From contig NZ_QPKV01000007.1 of NCBI RefSeq assembly GCF_003339865.1, positions 124,001-188,000 of the forward strand: 64,000 nucleotides of DNA, in the 5' to 3' direction. This DNA comes from Pedobacter chinensis. Lineage in GTDB: Bacteria; Bacteroidota; Bacteroidia; Sphingobacteriales; Sphingobacteriaceae. The notes below the pieces were generated by a model that made no database searches, was not told the origin of the DNA, and saw only the letters and a program-made list of their open reading frames with translations. The position numbers and the translations under genes are program-made. Positions 24,479 to 33,545 of the stretch are shown piece by piece (the first letter of the stretch is position 1; each line of letters starts with the position of its first letter).

Positions 24479-25831
24479 ATGGAAAATGAATTACCAGCTA
24501 TCAATATCGAACCGGGCAGTTTGCTTGACCTGCGTTTGAATAAAGGAATACTGCCTACTCTTGATATTGCAGGTCATACATTCTATGTGGATTTGCAAAT
24601 GAACAAACTGCGACCAAAGGACGACTTTAAATCAAAGGGAATAGATTTTACAGAAATAAAAGACTACTATGACCGTGACAGACGGGCGTATGTCATTCCG
24701 TATAATCCAACGACACACGAATTTCAACAGGACGATGTTTCTAAAATGACCGAACTGCCTACAGACATTGTCATCGTACAGTTTCCAAGTCAGTATGAAT
24801 TAGATATAGTGGGATGGAATAAAAAGTACGGCAATAGCATTACTGATCAGGATTTGAAGCAAATGCACTTTGAAGCCCGTACATTGCCATGGGTGGATAC
24901 CAATTTGATAGAACATATAAAACTTAACGTCGCAGAACAGTTACAACCAAAAGAAGAATATATCGTCAATGAGCGAAAGGATAGCCTGTACAGGATACCC
25001 ACCGATACAGAGAAGTTACTTCCAACATATAAAATATTCGGAACAGAATTTATCGTGGATGTCAATCAGTTGGAACTTCGTGAAAAAGCCAATCCGAAAA
25101 ATGTGATTTCAATATCCGATATGGATGAGAAAGCAGTACAGGGTTACAGTTTTTGGTACAGCCCAAACAGTAAGGGCTTGACGACATACGCTGAACAAGG
25201 AGCAAAATTGGCAGAGATACCCGACTTCGTAACACTTGACCCAATAGGAATGGCAAAGAAACATAACATTGACGAAGATAAAATGGCGGGAATGGACGAT
25301 TTCAAGCTAATGGTCAATCAAGATGCCTTTGATAAAATTGCTTACAAAGGGATTATACCCACGATAGATATTGCAGGACACACATTTTATATTGACTTGT
25401 TTAATGACAAACTACATCCTAAAGATGATATTTGGTCTCGTGGCATTATCTTTTCCGAACTGAAATATTATTATTCGCACAAGGACAATACATTTACCAT
25501 TCCCTACAACCAAAAGACACATACCTTTCAGGAGGTGAGCCTCAATGTGAAGGAAATACCCAAAGACCTTATTGTTGTACAAATTCCCGGCAAACGTATT
25601 CTTGACCCAATTGGGCAGAACAAGACAAGTGACCTGAATACTTCGGACTATCTAAAAAAAAAGGGAGTACATCTGCATTTTGAAGCCAAAGTAATACCGT
25701 GGCATCAAACCCGTTTTGCGGAAACTGTAAAACGTAACAATGGACAAGAAGTAAAGGCAGAGCAAAAGCCATCCATTAGTCCAAAGCCAGAGGAAAGTAC
25801 AGTCAGCAAAAGAAAAGGTCGCAGAATGTAA
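24479..25831 (+). CDS. ICE protein with three repeated domains, unknown function
   Basis: 450 residues, soluble, no signal peptide. A module of about 120 residues occurs at residues 24, 180 (diverged) and 292. It starts with LPTLDIAGHTFYVD or a close variant, continues with LRPKDDFxSKGIxF, a YYD/YYS segment, IPYNPxTHEFQ, and ends with a DPIG/DIVG motif and an FEARxxPW block. The C-terminus is basic (KRKGRRM). I do not recognise the family by name. The next gene is a paralogue with the same modules. Both are the last genes of the traA operon, ahead of a strong terminator. They could be DNA- or relaxosome-associated factors, but no catalytic motif is seen. Confidence 0.7.
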   Translation: MENELPAINIEPGSLLDLRLNKGILPTLDIAGHTFYVDLQMNKLRPKDDFKSKGIDFTEIKDYYDRDRRAYVIPYNPTTHEFQQDDVSKMTELPTDIVIVQFPSQYELDIVGWNKKYGNSITDQDLKQMHFEARTLPWVDTNLIEHIKLNVAEQLQPKEEYIVNERKDSLYRIPTDTEKLLPTYKIFGTEFIVDVNQLELREKANPKNVISISDMDEKAVQGYSFWYSPNSKGLTTYAEQGAKLAEIPDFVTLDPIGMAKKHNIDEDKMAGMDDFKLMVNQDAFDKIAYKGIIPTIDIAGHTFYIDLFNDKLHPKDDIWSRGIIFSELKYYYSHKDNTFTIPYNQKTHTFQEVSLNVKEIPKDLIVVQIPGKRILDPIGQNKTSDLNTSDYLKKKGVHLHFEAKVIPWHQTRFAETVKRNNGQEVKAEQKPSISPKPEESTVSKRKGRRM

Positions 25832-25849
25832 ACAATAAAACTTTGAACA

Positions 25850-27151
25850 ATGGAAAGACAACTGCCGGAAATTGAAATTGAGGGCACAATATTTCATTTC
25901 GATATAGACAAAATCGCCCTCATTGAAAAGGACAATCCACATAATGAGATTTACTTTGACAATATGCGTGATAACGGTACACACTACTCGTTCGAGTATA
26001 GTACAGTTTCAAAAAACTATCATTTTATCAAATCTGCATCTACTCTTGATGAACTATTCGATGGTTTATTTGAACAATCGAAAGTTGCCGACCCAGCTAT
26101 TACAGTTGAAATTCCACGGATAGGAACAATTGACCCTGAAGGTATGAGCCGTAAATACGGCTGTACGTTGCAGGATATAGAGCAGAAAAGCGATTTTGAA
26201 ATTATGGTCAATCAGGATTTGTATAATAAAAGATTGAACGGCGAACCTGTAACGATTGATTTAGCGGGTAAGGCATATGAAGTAGATGTAAAGAATAATT
26301 CATTACGTCCCCAAGATGGAGCAGGCGAAGAGATTTTTTTGAATAAATACCACTACGATTTGTACTATGAAGATGAGGGTGTTTATCATCTGTTCTACAA
26401 TATCAGTGAAAATAAAGTGGCAGATGTTATGCGGGACGGTAGCAGGGACAGAACAGAAGACCGTGTGATATTGGAAGTGCCTAATCTAACTTACCTCGAC
26501 CCTGTGGGAACAAATATAGCATACGGTTATAATCCGCAATACGGATTACTATACACCGACCTTACAATGAACCACATTGCGAAGCCTGTACCGTGGGATT
26601 TTTATAATATCAAAGTATCTGATGAAACAAAGATTAATCAGGAAGCCTACGATTTGCGTGTAAACAAAGGCGTATTGCCAACGGTGGATATTGCCGGTCA
26701 TACTTTCTACGTCGATATCCGTATGAATATGCTTCGACCTAAAGATGATTTCCTTTCTAAAGGTATTGTGTTCTCGGATATACAGAATTACTATGATGAA
26801 GATAAGAGGACTTATACCATTCCTTATAATCCAAAGACACACGAATTTCAGGAACCGGACTATCGGAATATCAAAGAGCTACCCAAAGATTTAATTGCTG
26901 TACGGTTTCCCTCTGAAAGATTGCTTGACAGGATTGGATGGAACAGGCAATACGGATTTGAACTGACACACGGACTGGCAAAGCAGGGCTTGAAATTGCA
27001 GTTTGAAGCGAAGCAGATACCCTGGGAAAAAACCTTTCTTGTTGGTTTGATTAAAAGCAATCTGAAAGAAGAAAAGAACCTGCAAAAAACTGAAGCAAAA
27101 CAACCACCCCCACAAGCAAAACAAAGTAAATCGAAAGGTCGTAAAATGTAA
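25850..27151 (+). CDS. Paralogue of the preceding repeat-domain protein
   Basis: 433 residues. Modules begin at residues 4 (LPEIEIEGTIFHFD), about 131 (PVTIDLAGKAYEVD) and 276 (LPTVDIAGHTFYVD); the last is closest to the first module of the upstream gene, with the same LRPKDDF and IPYNPKTHEFQ segments. The tail is Lys/Gln/Pro-rich and ends in KSKGRKM, parallel to the sibling. The 18-nt gap shows co-transcription. The mix of one well conserved and two diverged modules in both proteins suggests an ancient duplication plus later exchange of the conserved module. Function unknown. Confidence 0.7.
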   Translation: MERQLPEIEIEGTIFHFDIDKIALIEKDNPHNEIYFDNMRDNGTHYSFEYSTVSKNYHFIKSASTLDELFDGLFEQSKVADPAITVEIPRIGTIDPEGMSRKYGCTLQDIEQKSDFEIMVNQDLYNKRLNGEPVTIDLAGKAYEVDVKNNSLRPQDGAGEEIFLNKYHYDLYYEDEGVYHLFYNISENKVADVMRDGSRDRTEDRVILEVPNLTYLDPVGTNIAYGYNPQYGLLYTDLTMNHIAKPVPWDFYNIKVSDETKINQEAYDLRVNKGVLPTVDIAGHTFYVDIRMNMLRPKDDFLSKGIVFSDIQNYYDEDKRTYTIPYNPKTHEFQEPDYRNIKELPKDLIAVRFPSERLLDRIGWNRQYGFELTHGLAKQGLKLQFEAKQIPWEKTFLVGLIKSNLKEEKNLQKTEAKQPPPQAKQSKSKGRKM

Positions 27152-27170
27152 ATTAGCATACCGACAACGA

Positions 27171-27204
27171 AACGCCAAACAGTAAAAAGTTTGGCGTTTT
27201 TTTT
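27171..27204 (+). terminator. Rho-independent terminator after the traA operon
   Basis: Perfect 10-bp stem AACGCCAAAC / GTTTGGCGTT (27171-27180, 27189-27198) with an 8-nt loop and a run of T to 27204. It separates the traA operon from traE. Confidence 0.9.
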
Positions 27205-27216
27205 ATCCTCAAACAC

Positions 27217-27296
27217 TTGCTACAAAGCCACTCACAGCCAAACACTTCCTCTGACTGCCACTTTCTTATAACGCCTCTTTTTCCATAAGACATTTG
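27217..27296 (+). promoter_or_regulatory. 10-bp-periodic GCCA operator array B and promoter of the traE operon
   Basis: GCCA at 27227, 27237 and 27257, with TCCT filling the register at 27247; TTGC at 27217 may be a fifth, weak unit. It is followed by CTTATA at the same offset as in array A and by GACATTTG (27289-27296), similar to the GACCTTTG -7 boxes elsewhere in the window. The traE ATG is 56 nt further. The 12-mer CAGCCAAACACT is shared with array A in front of mobC. Confidence 0.65.
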
Positions 27297-27351
27297 TCCC
27301 GAAAGCTCGCAAGGTGCGGGATAAACAGTAACAAATTAATGTGTTTCAATT

Positions 27352-27657
27352 ATGGAAAAACAAAGAAAAAAAGTTTTGCTGGCAGCCGTGGCTATGCTGT
27401 CAGGAATTGGTGCGTTCGCACAGGGAAACGGTTCGGCTGGCATCAACGAGGCTACCCAAATGGTAACGTCGTATTTCGACCCCGCAACCCAATTAATCTA
27501 CGCCATCGGTGCAGTAGTCGGATTAATAGGAGGTGTTAAAGTGTATAACAAATTCAGTAGCGGCGACCCTGACACAAGTAAGACCGCAGCTTCGTGGTTT
27601 GGTGCCTGTATCTTCTTGATTGTTGCCGCTACTATCCTGCGTTCATTCTTCCTTTAA
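27352..27657 (+). CDS. traE: Conjugative transfer protein TraE (DUF4134)
   Basis: 101 residues. An N-terminal cleavable hydrophobic segment ending GAFAQ, a short polar stretch, then two TM helices (LIYAIGAVVGLIGGVKVY and CIFLIVAATILRSFFL). This is the DUF4134/TraE layout, comparable to VirB2-type pilins in size and topology. First gene of the traE-traQ type IV secretion operon. It is followed 11 nt later by traF. An overlapping frame starting at 27294 is not credible. Confidence 0.88.
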   Translation: MEKQRKKVLLAAVAMLSGIGAFAQGNGSAGINEATQMVTSYFDPATQLIYAIGAVVGLIGGVKVYNKFSSGDPDTSKTAASWFGACIFLIVAATILRSFFL

Positions 27658-27668
27658 TCCTTTGCCTT

Positions 27669-27998
27669 ATGAATTACAATATCAACAAAGGCATCGGCAG
27701 GACGGTGGAATTTAAAGGGCTGAAAGCACAATACCTGTTCATTTTCGCAGGTGGGCTGCTCGGCACGCTTATCCTCGTGATGATACTGTATATGGCAGGC
27801 GTAAACTCTTACATCTGCCTGTTCCTAGGAGCAGGTGGTGCTTCGCTCATTATATGGCAGACCTTTTCGCTGAACAGGAAGTACGGCGAACACGGGCTGA
27901 TGAAAATTGCAGCCAATAAAAGGCATCCCCGCTACATCATCTGCCGCAAGCCTGTACACCGCTATTTAAAATTCACACCTAAACAGAATGCCGTATGA
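27669..27998 (+). CDS. traF: Conjugative transfer protein TraF (DUF4133)
   Basis: 109 residues from the ATG at 27669; the longer open frame upstream overlaps traE and lacks a good start. The sequence MNYNINKGIGRTVEFKGLKAQY is typical of DUF4133, followed by two TM helices (FIFAGGLLGTLILVMILY and YICLFLGAGGASLIIW) and a basic tail. It corresponds to VirB3-like inner membrane components. Its stop overlaps the traG start (ATGA, 27995-27998), showing translational coupling with the ATPase, as with virB3-virB4. Confidence 0.88.
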   Translation: MNYNINKGIGRTVEFKGLKAQYLFIFAGGLLGTLILVMILYMAGVNSYICLFLGAGGASLIIWQTFSLNRKYGEHGLMKIAANKRHPRYIICRKPVHRYLKFTPKQNAV

Positions 27999-30499
27999 GA
28001 AATGTAGCAAAGACCGCCACACTGGAAAATAAATTTCCTTTGTTGGCAGTAGAGAACAACTGCATCTTATCCAAAGATGCGGACATTACCGCCTGTTTTG
28101 AAGTGCGCTTGCCGGAACTGTTTACGGTTGCTTCTGCGGAATATGAAGCCATACACTCCGCCTGGCACAAGGCGATTAAAACCCTGCCTGATTTTACGGT
28201 CATTCACAAACAGGATTGGTACATCAAGGAAAGCTATGCACCCGATTTGGCAATAGAAGACCAGAGTTTTTTATCGAAGTCTTATCAACGTCATTTCAAC
28301 GAGCGACCGTTCCTGAACCATTATTGTTACCTGTTCCTTACGAAGACCACAAAGGAAAGAATGCGGATGCAAAGCAACTTCAGTTCGCTTTGCAAAGGTA
28401 CGCTGATACCAAAGGAAATCAGGAACAAGGAAACAATACACCGCTTTATGGAGGCGGTTGCCCAGTTTGAACGTATCGTGAACGATAGCGGTTTTGTAAG
28501 CCTACGGCGTTTGACAGAAGAGGACATTATCGGAACGGACGATACACAGGGATTATTGGAGCAATACCTCACGTTATCGAGGGGAGCAGGAACACCAATG
28601 CAGGACATCGCACTCGGAAACGAAGAAGTACGCATCGGCAACAAAAGGTTAAGCCTGCACACACTTTCCGACACAGATGACCTGCCCGGAACGGTATCGG
28701 CTGATACACGTTTTGAAAAGCTATCCACCGACCGAAGCGATTGCCGCCTGTCATTCGCCGCACCTGTGGGTTTGCTGTTAAGCTGTAACCACATTTACAA
28801 TCAGTACATTTTTTTGGATAACAGCGAAGACAACCTGCAAAAGTTTGAGAAGTCCGCAAGGAATATGCACTCACTGGCAAGGTACAGCCGTGCCAACCAA
28901 ATCAACAAAGAGTGGATAGAAAAGTACCTGAACGAAGCCCACAGCTTCGGGCTGTCATCTATCCGTGCGCACTTCAATATTATGGCGTGGTCGGAAGACC
29001 CTGCGGAACTGAAACAGTTAAAGAATGATTGCGGTAGTGCGTTAGCACTGATGGAATGTAAGCCTCGGCACAACACAACGGACGTAGCAACATTGTACTG
29101 GGCAGGAATGCCGGGCAATGCGGGCGACTTTCCCAGTGAGGAAAGTTTTTACACTTTTATTGAGCCTGCATTGTGTTTCTTCACGGAAGAAACCAACTAC
29201 CACAATTCGCCCTCGCCGTTCGGTATCAAGATGGCTGACAGGCTTACAGGAAAACCTATCCATTTGGATATTTCCGACCTGCCTATGAAGCGTGGTATTA
29301 TCACGAACCGGAACAAGTTTATACTTGGTCCATCGGGTTCGGGTAAATCGTTCTTCACGAACCATATGGTACGGCAGTATTATGAACAGGGCGCACACGT
29401 GCTGTTGGTAGATACGGGTAACTCTTATCAGGGCTTATGCGAACTCATCAAAGGAAAGACCAAAGGCGAAGACGGTGTGTATTTCACTTACACCGAAGAT
29501 AACCCGATTGCCTTTAACCCTTTCTATACCGATGATGGCGTATTCGACATTGAGAAAAGGGAAAGTATCAAGACTTTGATGCTGACATTATGGAAACGTG
29601 ACGATGAGCCGCCAACCCGCTCTGAAGAAGTTGCCCTTTCCAATGCTGTAAGTGGTTATATCGAGCGTATCAAGACGGAAGATGCGTACCCGTCTTTCAA
29701 CGGCTTCTATGAATATGTAAAAGGCGACTACCGCAAGGTATTGGAGGAAAAGCAGGTAAGGGAAAAAGACTTTGACATTGCCAATTTCCTCAACGTACTC
29801 GAACCCTACTACAAGGGTGGCGAATACGATTACCTGCTGAACTCCGACAAGCAGTTGGATCTGCTTTCCAAACGCTTTATAGTGTTCGAAATCGATGCCA
29901 TCAAGGATCACAAAATCCTTTTCCCAATAGTCACGATCATCATTATGGAAGTGTTTATCAATAAGATGCGTAGGCTGAAAGGCATCCGAAAGCTCATTTT
30001 AATTGAAGAAGCGTGGAAAGCAATAGCCAAAGAAGGAATGGCGGAGTACATTAAGTACCTCTTTAAAACGGTTAGGAAATTCTTCGGGGAAGCCATTGTC
30101 GTTACGCAAGAGGTTGACGACATTATCCAGTCGCCCATTGTGAAAGAAAGCATCATCAACAACTCCGACTGTAAAATCCTGCTTGACCAACGCAAGTATA
30201 TGAACAAATTCGATGACATACAGGCGATGTTGGGGCTTACAGACAAAGAGAAAGGGCAGGTACTTTCCATCAATATGAATAACGATGCAAGCCGACTATA
30301 CAAAGAGGTTTGGATCGGCTTAGGTGGTACGCACTCGGCAGTATATGCCACCGAAGTTAGTTTGGAGGAATATCTCGCCTACACCACCGAAGAGACCGAG
30401 AAAATGGAAGTAATGCAGCTTGCTTCCGAACTGGACGGCAACGTAGAACTCGCCATCAAGCATATCGCTATGCAAAGGCGTGACAAAGTAAATCAATAG
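27995..30499 (+). CDS. traG: Conjugation system ATPase TraG (VirB4 family)
   Basis: 834 residues, full length. Walker A GPSGSGKSFFTNH near residue 445, LLVDTGNSYQGL after it, and a Walker B-type strand KLILIEEAWKAIAKEG. This is the VirB4-like ATPase of Bacteroides conjugative transposons, powering assembly of the transfer channel at the inner membrane. The N-terminal half (about 400 residues) is the VirB4 N domain, with little recognisable motif content. It overlaps traF by 4 nt and is followed by traI after 27 nt. Confidence 0.93.
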   Translation: MRNVAKTATLENKFPLLAVENNCILSKDADITACFEVRLPELFTVASAEYEAIHSAWHKAIKTLPDFTVIHKQDWYIKESYAPDLAIEDQSFLSKSYQRHFNERPFLNHYCYLFLTKTTKERMRMQSNFSSLCKGTLIPKEIRNKETIHRFMEAVAQFERIVNDSGFVSLRRLTEEDIIGTDDTQGLLEQYLTLSRGAGTPMQDIALGNEEVRIGNKRLSLHTLSDTDDLPGTVSADTRFEKLSTDRSDCRLSFAAPVGLLLSCNHIYNQYIFLDNSEDNLQKFEKSARNMHSLARYSRANQINKEWIEKYLNEAHSFGLSSIRAHFNIMAWSEDPAELKQLKNDCGSALALMECKPRHNTTDVATLYWAGMPGNAGDFPSEESFYTFIEPALCFFTEETNYHNSPSPFGIKMADRLTGKPIHLDISDLPMKRGIITNRNKFILGPSGSGKSFFTNHMVRQYYEQGAHVLLVDTGNSYQGLCELIKGKTKGEDGVYFTYTEDNPIAFNPFYTDDGVFDIEKRESIKTLMLTLWKRDDEPPTRSEEVALSNAVSGYIERIKTEDAYPSFNGFYEYVKGDYRKVLEEKQVREKDFDIANFLNVLEPYYKGGEYDYLLNSDKQLDLLSKRFIVFEIDAIKDHKILFPIVTIIIMEVFINKMRRLKGIRKLILIEEAWKAIAKEGMAEYIKYLFKTVRKFFGEAIVVTQEVDDIIQSPIVKESIINNSDCKILLDQRKYMNKFDDIQAMLGLTDKEKGQVLSINMNNDASRLYKEVWIGLGGTHSAVYATEVSLEEYLAYTTEETEKMEVMQLASELDGNVELAIKHIAMQRRDKVNQ

Positions 30500-30526
30500 T
30501 CATTAACAATTTAAAATTCAAGAACA

Positions 30527-31159
30527 ATGAAAAAGTTTCTTTTTATGGTGTGTACGGCACTGATGCTCGCCGTAGCACCGTCAGCCAAAGCCCAATGGGT
30601 GGTAACCGATCCGACAAACCTGGCATCGGGTATTCTTAACAGTGCCAATGAAATCGTGCAGACTTCCTCCACTGTGAGCAATGTGATCAAGAACTTCAAC
30701 GAAGTGAAGAAAGTGTACGAGCAGGGCAAGGAATATTACGATAAGCTGCAAGCCATCAATAACCTTGTGAAAGATGCCCGTAAGGTACAACAAACGGTTT
30801 TGCTGGTGGGCGACGTGTCCGAAATGTATGTGACCAATTTCGGCAAGATGATGAACGACCCCAATTTCAAACCACAGGAATTGGTCGCCATAGGCAATGG
30901 GTATGCGGCATTGCTCAACGAGAGTACCGAACTGCTGAAAGAACTGAAGCAGATCATAACCGCTTCCAGCCTTTCGCTGAATGATAAGGAACGTATGGAT
31001 ATTATTGACCGTGTGTACAAAGAGGTAAAGGACTACCACAGCCTTGTACGCTACTACACCAATAAGAACATTTCTGTAAGCTACCTAAGAGCGAAAAAGA
31101 AAAACGATACCCAAAGAGTGCTTGAACTCTACGGAACTGCTAACCAAAAATACTGGTAA
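30527..31159 (+). CDS. traI: Conjugative transfer protein TraI (DUF4141)
   Basis: 210 residues with a clear signal peptide (VCTALMLAVAPSAKAQ) and a mature, mostly helical coiled-coil-like chain (VSNVIKNFNEVKKVYEQGKEY, then RMDIIDRVYKEVKDY). It resembles VirB5-type minor pilus/tip proteins in size and helical content and matches DUF4141/TraI of Bacteroides elements. Periplasmic or surface located. It lies 3 nt before traJ. Confidence 0.82.
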   Translation: MKKFLFMVCTALMLAVAPSAKAQWVVTDPTNLASGILNSANEIVQTSSTVSNVIKNFNEVKKVYEQGKEYYDKLQAINNLVKDARKVQQTVLLVGDVSEMYVTNFGKMMNDPNFKPQELVAIGNGYAALLNESTELLKELKQIITASSLSLNDKERMDIIDRVYKEVKDYHSLVRYYTNKNISVSYLRAKKKNDTQRVLELYGTANQKYW

Positions 31160-31162
31160 ACT

Positions 31163-32158
31163 ATGGAATGGGATAATCTTCACGAACTCCTGCGTTCGCT
31201 GTACGACGATATGATGCCGCTTGCAGGCGATATGGCGGCAGTGGCTAAAGGTCTGGCGGGACTGGGTGCATTGTTCTATGTGGCATTAAAAGTTTGGCAG
31301 GCTTTAAGCCGTGCAGAGCCTATCGATATGTTCCCTTTGTTGCGCCCGTTCGCTTTAGGGCTTTGCATTATGTTCTTTCCAACCATTGTTTTGGGAACCA
31401 TCAATGCAGTACTAAGCCCGGTGGTGGTAGGAACCCACCAAATGCTGGAAGGCCAGGTACTTGACCTGAACCAATTACAACAGCAGAAAGACCAGTTGGA
31501 ATATGAGGCAATGGTAAGAAACCCCGAAACAGCCTATATGGTATCAGACGAAGAGTTCGACAAAAAGCTGGACGAATTAGGTTGGTCACCGTCCGACATT
31601 GGGACAATGGCGGGAATGTATATGGACAGGGCTGCTTATCGGACAGAAAAAGTAATAAAAGACTGGTTCCGCAATTTGCTGGAAATACTCTTTCAGGCGG
31701 CAGCACTCGTCATTGATACCATACGGACGTTTTTCCTGATTGTCCTCTCCATACTCGGACCAATAGCCTTTGCTATTTCCGTATGGGACGGATTTCAGAG
31801 TACGCTCACGCAATGGCTCACGAGGTACGTCAGTGTATATCTCTGGCTTCCTGTTTCAGACCTGTTCAGCTCGATGCTGGCAAGGATACAATCCTTGATT
31901 ATTGAAAGGGATATCCAATTGCTTTCTGACCCAACCTATATACCTGATACTTCCAATACCGTTTACATCATCTTTATGATAATCGGCATCGTGGGATACT
32001 TCACTATTCCGACGGTAACAGGATGGATTATCCAGGCAGGCGGTGCAGGAAACTTTACCCGTAATGTAAACCAAACCGCAATGAAAGCCGGAAACATTGC
32101 CGGAGCCGGGGCTGGTTCAGCAGCAGGAAACATCGGAGGCAAATTAATGGGCAAATAA
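31163..32158 (+). CDS. traJ: Conjugative transfer protein TraJ (VirB6-like)
   Basis: 331 residues with several hydrophobic segments: about 20-40, 52-75, 180-215 (QAAALVIDTIRTFFLIVLSI), a Trp-rich stretch (WDGFQSTLTQWLTRYVSVYLWLPVSD, near 205-235), and 270-300. The C-terminus is Ala/Gly-rich (GNIAGAGAGSAAGNIGG). It is the polytopic inner membrane channel component, equivalent to VirB6. The position between traI and traK is the conserved order. Confidence 0.88.
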   Translation: MEWDNLHELLRSLYDDMMPLAGDMAAVAKGLAGLGALFYVALKVWQALSRAEPIDMFPLLRPFALGLCIMFFPTIVLGTINAVLSPVVVGTHQMLEGQVLDLNQLQQQKDQLEYEAMVRNPETAYMVSDEEFDKKLDELGWSPSDIGTMAGMYMDRAAYRTEKVIKDWFRNLLEILFQAAALVIDTIRTFFLIVLSILGPIAFAISVWDGFQSTLTQWLTRYVSVYLWLPVSDLFSSMLARIQSLIIERDIQLLSDPTYIPDTSNTVYIIFMIIGIVGYFTIPTVTGWIIQAGGAGNFTRNVNQTAMKAGNIAGAGAGSAAGNIGGKLMGK

Positions 32159-32179
32159 AAACAATCTAATTATTTAAAA

Positions 32180-32803
32180 ATGGAATTTAAAACGCTAAGA
32201 AATATCGAAAACAGCTTTAGGCAGATACGATTATATGCCATTGTGTTTGCGGTTCTCTGCATTAGCGTGGTAGGATACGCCGTATGGCGTTCCTACCGCT
32301 TTGCAGAAGAACAACGCCAAAAAATCTATGTACTGGATAACGGTAAATCTTTGATGCTTGCCTTATCACAGGATGCAAGCATCAACCGCCCTGTCGAAGC
32401 AAGGGAACACGTCAGACGTTTTCACGAACTGTTCTTTACACTCGCTCCCGACAAAAACGCTATCGAAAGTAATATGAGCAGAGCGTTCAACCTTGCCGAT
32501 AAAAGTGCCTTCGATTATTACAAGGACTTGTCGGAAAAGGGCTATTACAGCCGTATCATTTCGGGTAATGTACAGCAACGCATAGAAGTGGATAGTGTCG
32601 TGTGCAACTTCGACAACTATCCTTATGCAGTGCGTACCTACGCTAAACAATTCATCATCCGTTCGAGCAATGTGACCAGGCGTAACCTTATTACTTCCTG
32701 CTATCTCGTGAACTCTGTTCGCTCCGACAATAATCCGCAGGGTTTCAATATCGAAAAGTTTGCAGTGATTGAAAACAGGGATATAGAAGTCATCGAACGC
32801 TAA
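32180..32803 (+). CDS. traK: Conjugative transfer protein TraK (VirB8-like)
   Basis: 207 residues: short cytoplasmic N-terminus, one TM helix (LYAIVFAVLCISVVGYAVW, about 19-37), and a periplasmic domain with AREHVRRFHELFFTLAPD and a strand-rich C-terminus (YAKQFIIRSSNVTRRNLITS). This matches TraK of Bacteroides elements and is topologically like VirB8, the scaffold between inner membrane and core complex. The next gene follows after 10 nt. Confidence 0.88.
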   Translation: MEFKTLRNIENSFRQIRLYAIVFAVLCISVVGYAVWRSYRFAEEQRQKIYVLDNGKSLMLALSQDASINRPVEAREHVRRFHELFFTLAPDKNAIESNMSRAFNLADKSAFDYYKDLSEKGYYSRIISGNVQQRIEVDSVVCNFDNYPYAVRTYAKQFIIRSSNVTRRNLITSCYLVNSVRSDNNPQGFNIEKFAVIENRDIEVIER

Positions 32804-32813
32804 AGACAGTCTT

Positions 32814-33242
32814 ATGGAAGCATTATCAGATTTAAACACGTTCGCAAAAATCCTTACCGACAAAGGATATAATGGTTATTTCCATACGCAGGGTGCGTAT
32901 GCCGGAAAACTGAAAGACAGCATCAGCGAATACCTCGAAAACTGCCAAAAAGGTGCAGACAGTTTGCCTAAGCAGGATTTGTTGCTGACAGGCTACCTGC
33001 AATGGTCGGGTGATGACAAGCCCCATGTAGAATGCAGTATGTGGGTAAAATACCTTGACGGCAAATTCTCGCTCAGCCGAATGGAAATAGCGAAGAAAGA
33101 CGGCTTCGGTCAATTGCTCAAAAAATCGGAACTGGCAAACCTGTCAATCATATCCGCACCCAAATTAACGGAAGCAATCGCATTGGTCAATGACGAACCG
33201 AAGCAAAAAGCGGGTAATAGTCCTAAACGTTTCAAGCTATAA
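32814..33242 (+). CDS. Conserved hypothetical protein of the tra operon
   Basis: 142 residues, soluble and without signal peptide. It begins with LSDLNTFAKILTDKGYNGYF and has a central beta-rich part (LLLTGYLQWSGDDKPHVECS, then MWVKYLDGKFSLSRMEI) and a polar tail. I do not recognise a domain. Because it is inserted between traK and traL with tight spacing (10 and 18 nt) in an otherwise canonical operon, it is probably expressed with the transfer apparatus, perhaps as a cytoplasmic factor. A role in transfer itself is not shown by the sequence. Confidence 0.65.
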   Translation: MEALSDLNTFAKILTDKGYNGYFHTQGAYAGKLKDSISEYLENCQKGADSLPKQDLLLTGYLQWSGDDKPHVECSMWVKYLDGKFSLSRMEIAKKDGFGQLLKKSELANLSIISAPKLTEAIALVNDEPKQKAGNSPKRFKL

Positions 33243-33260
33243 CACAGAAATAGTAGGGCT

Positions 33261-33545
33261 ATGAAAAAAATAAGAGCAAATATGGACAGGTACTTTGATA
33301 AATTGGACGAACGCTGGCGTGGATTGCCATTACGGAAACAGCACCAATATACGCTGTACTTCTTTGTGGGTTACCTGCTACTTACCGCAGGAGTTATTGG
33401 CAAAGTTTGGTACGATACCTCAAAGTCCGATAACAGTATGGTCATCGAGCATATCGAGAACCCTGTCCTCAAAAGTGAAAATCCTGCAAGGTTGCAGGAT
33501 AGTGTATCAACAATTTTAAAAAATCAGATTTATGAAAGAAAATGA
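33261..33545 (+). CDS. traL: Conjugative transfer protein TraL (DUF3989)
   Basis: 94 residues: a basic N-terminal region (KLDERWRGLPLRKQHQY), one TM helix (LYFFVGYLLLTAGVIGKVWY), and a short periplasmic tail. This is the DUF3989/TraL layout. Its last 14 nt overlap the start of traM, so translation is coupled. It may act as a small inner membrane anchor beside the VirB10-like TraM. Confidence 0.82.
   Translation: MKKIRANMDRYFDKLDERWRGLPLRKQHQYTLYFFVGYLLLTAGVIGKVWYDTSKSDNSMVIEHIENPVLKSENPARLQDSVSTILKNQIYERK

Noticed and set aside
27294..27539. 81-residue frame overlapping the start of traE
   Set aside because: It overlaps the well supported DUF4134 gene in another frame and has an Arg/Cys-rich, non-protein-like composition.
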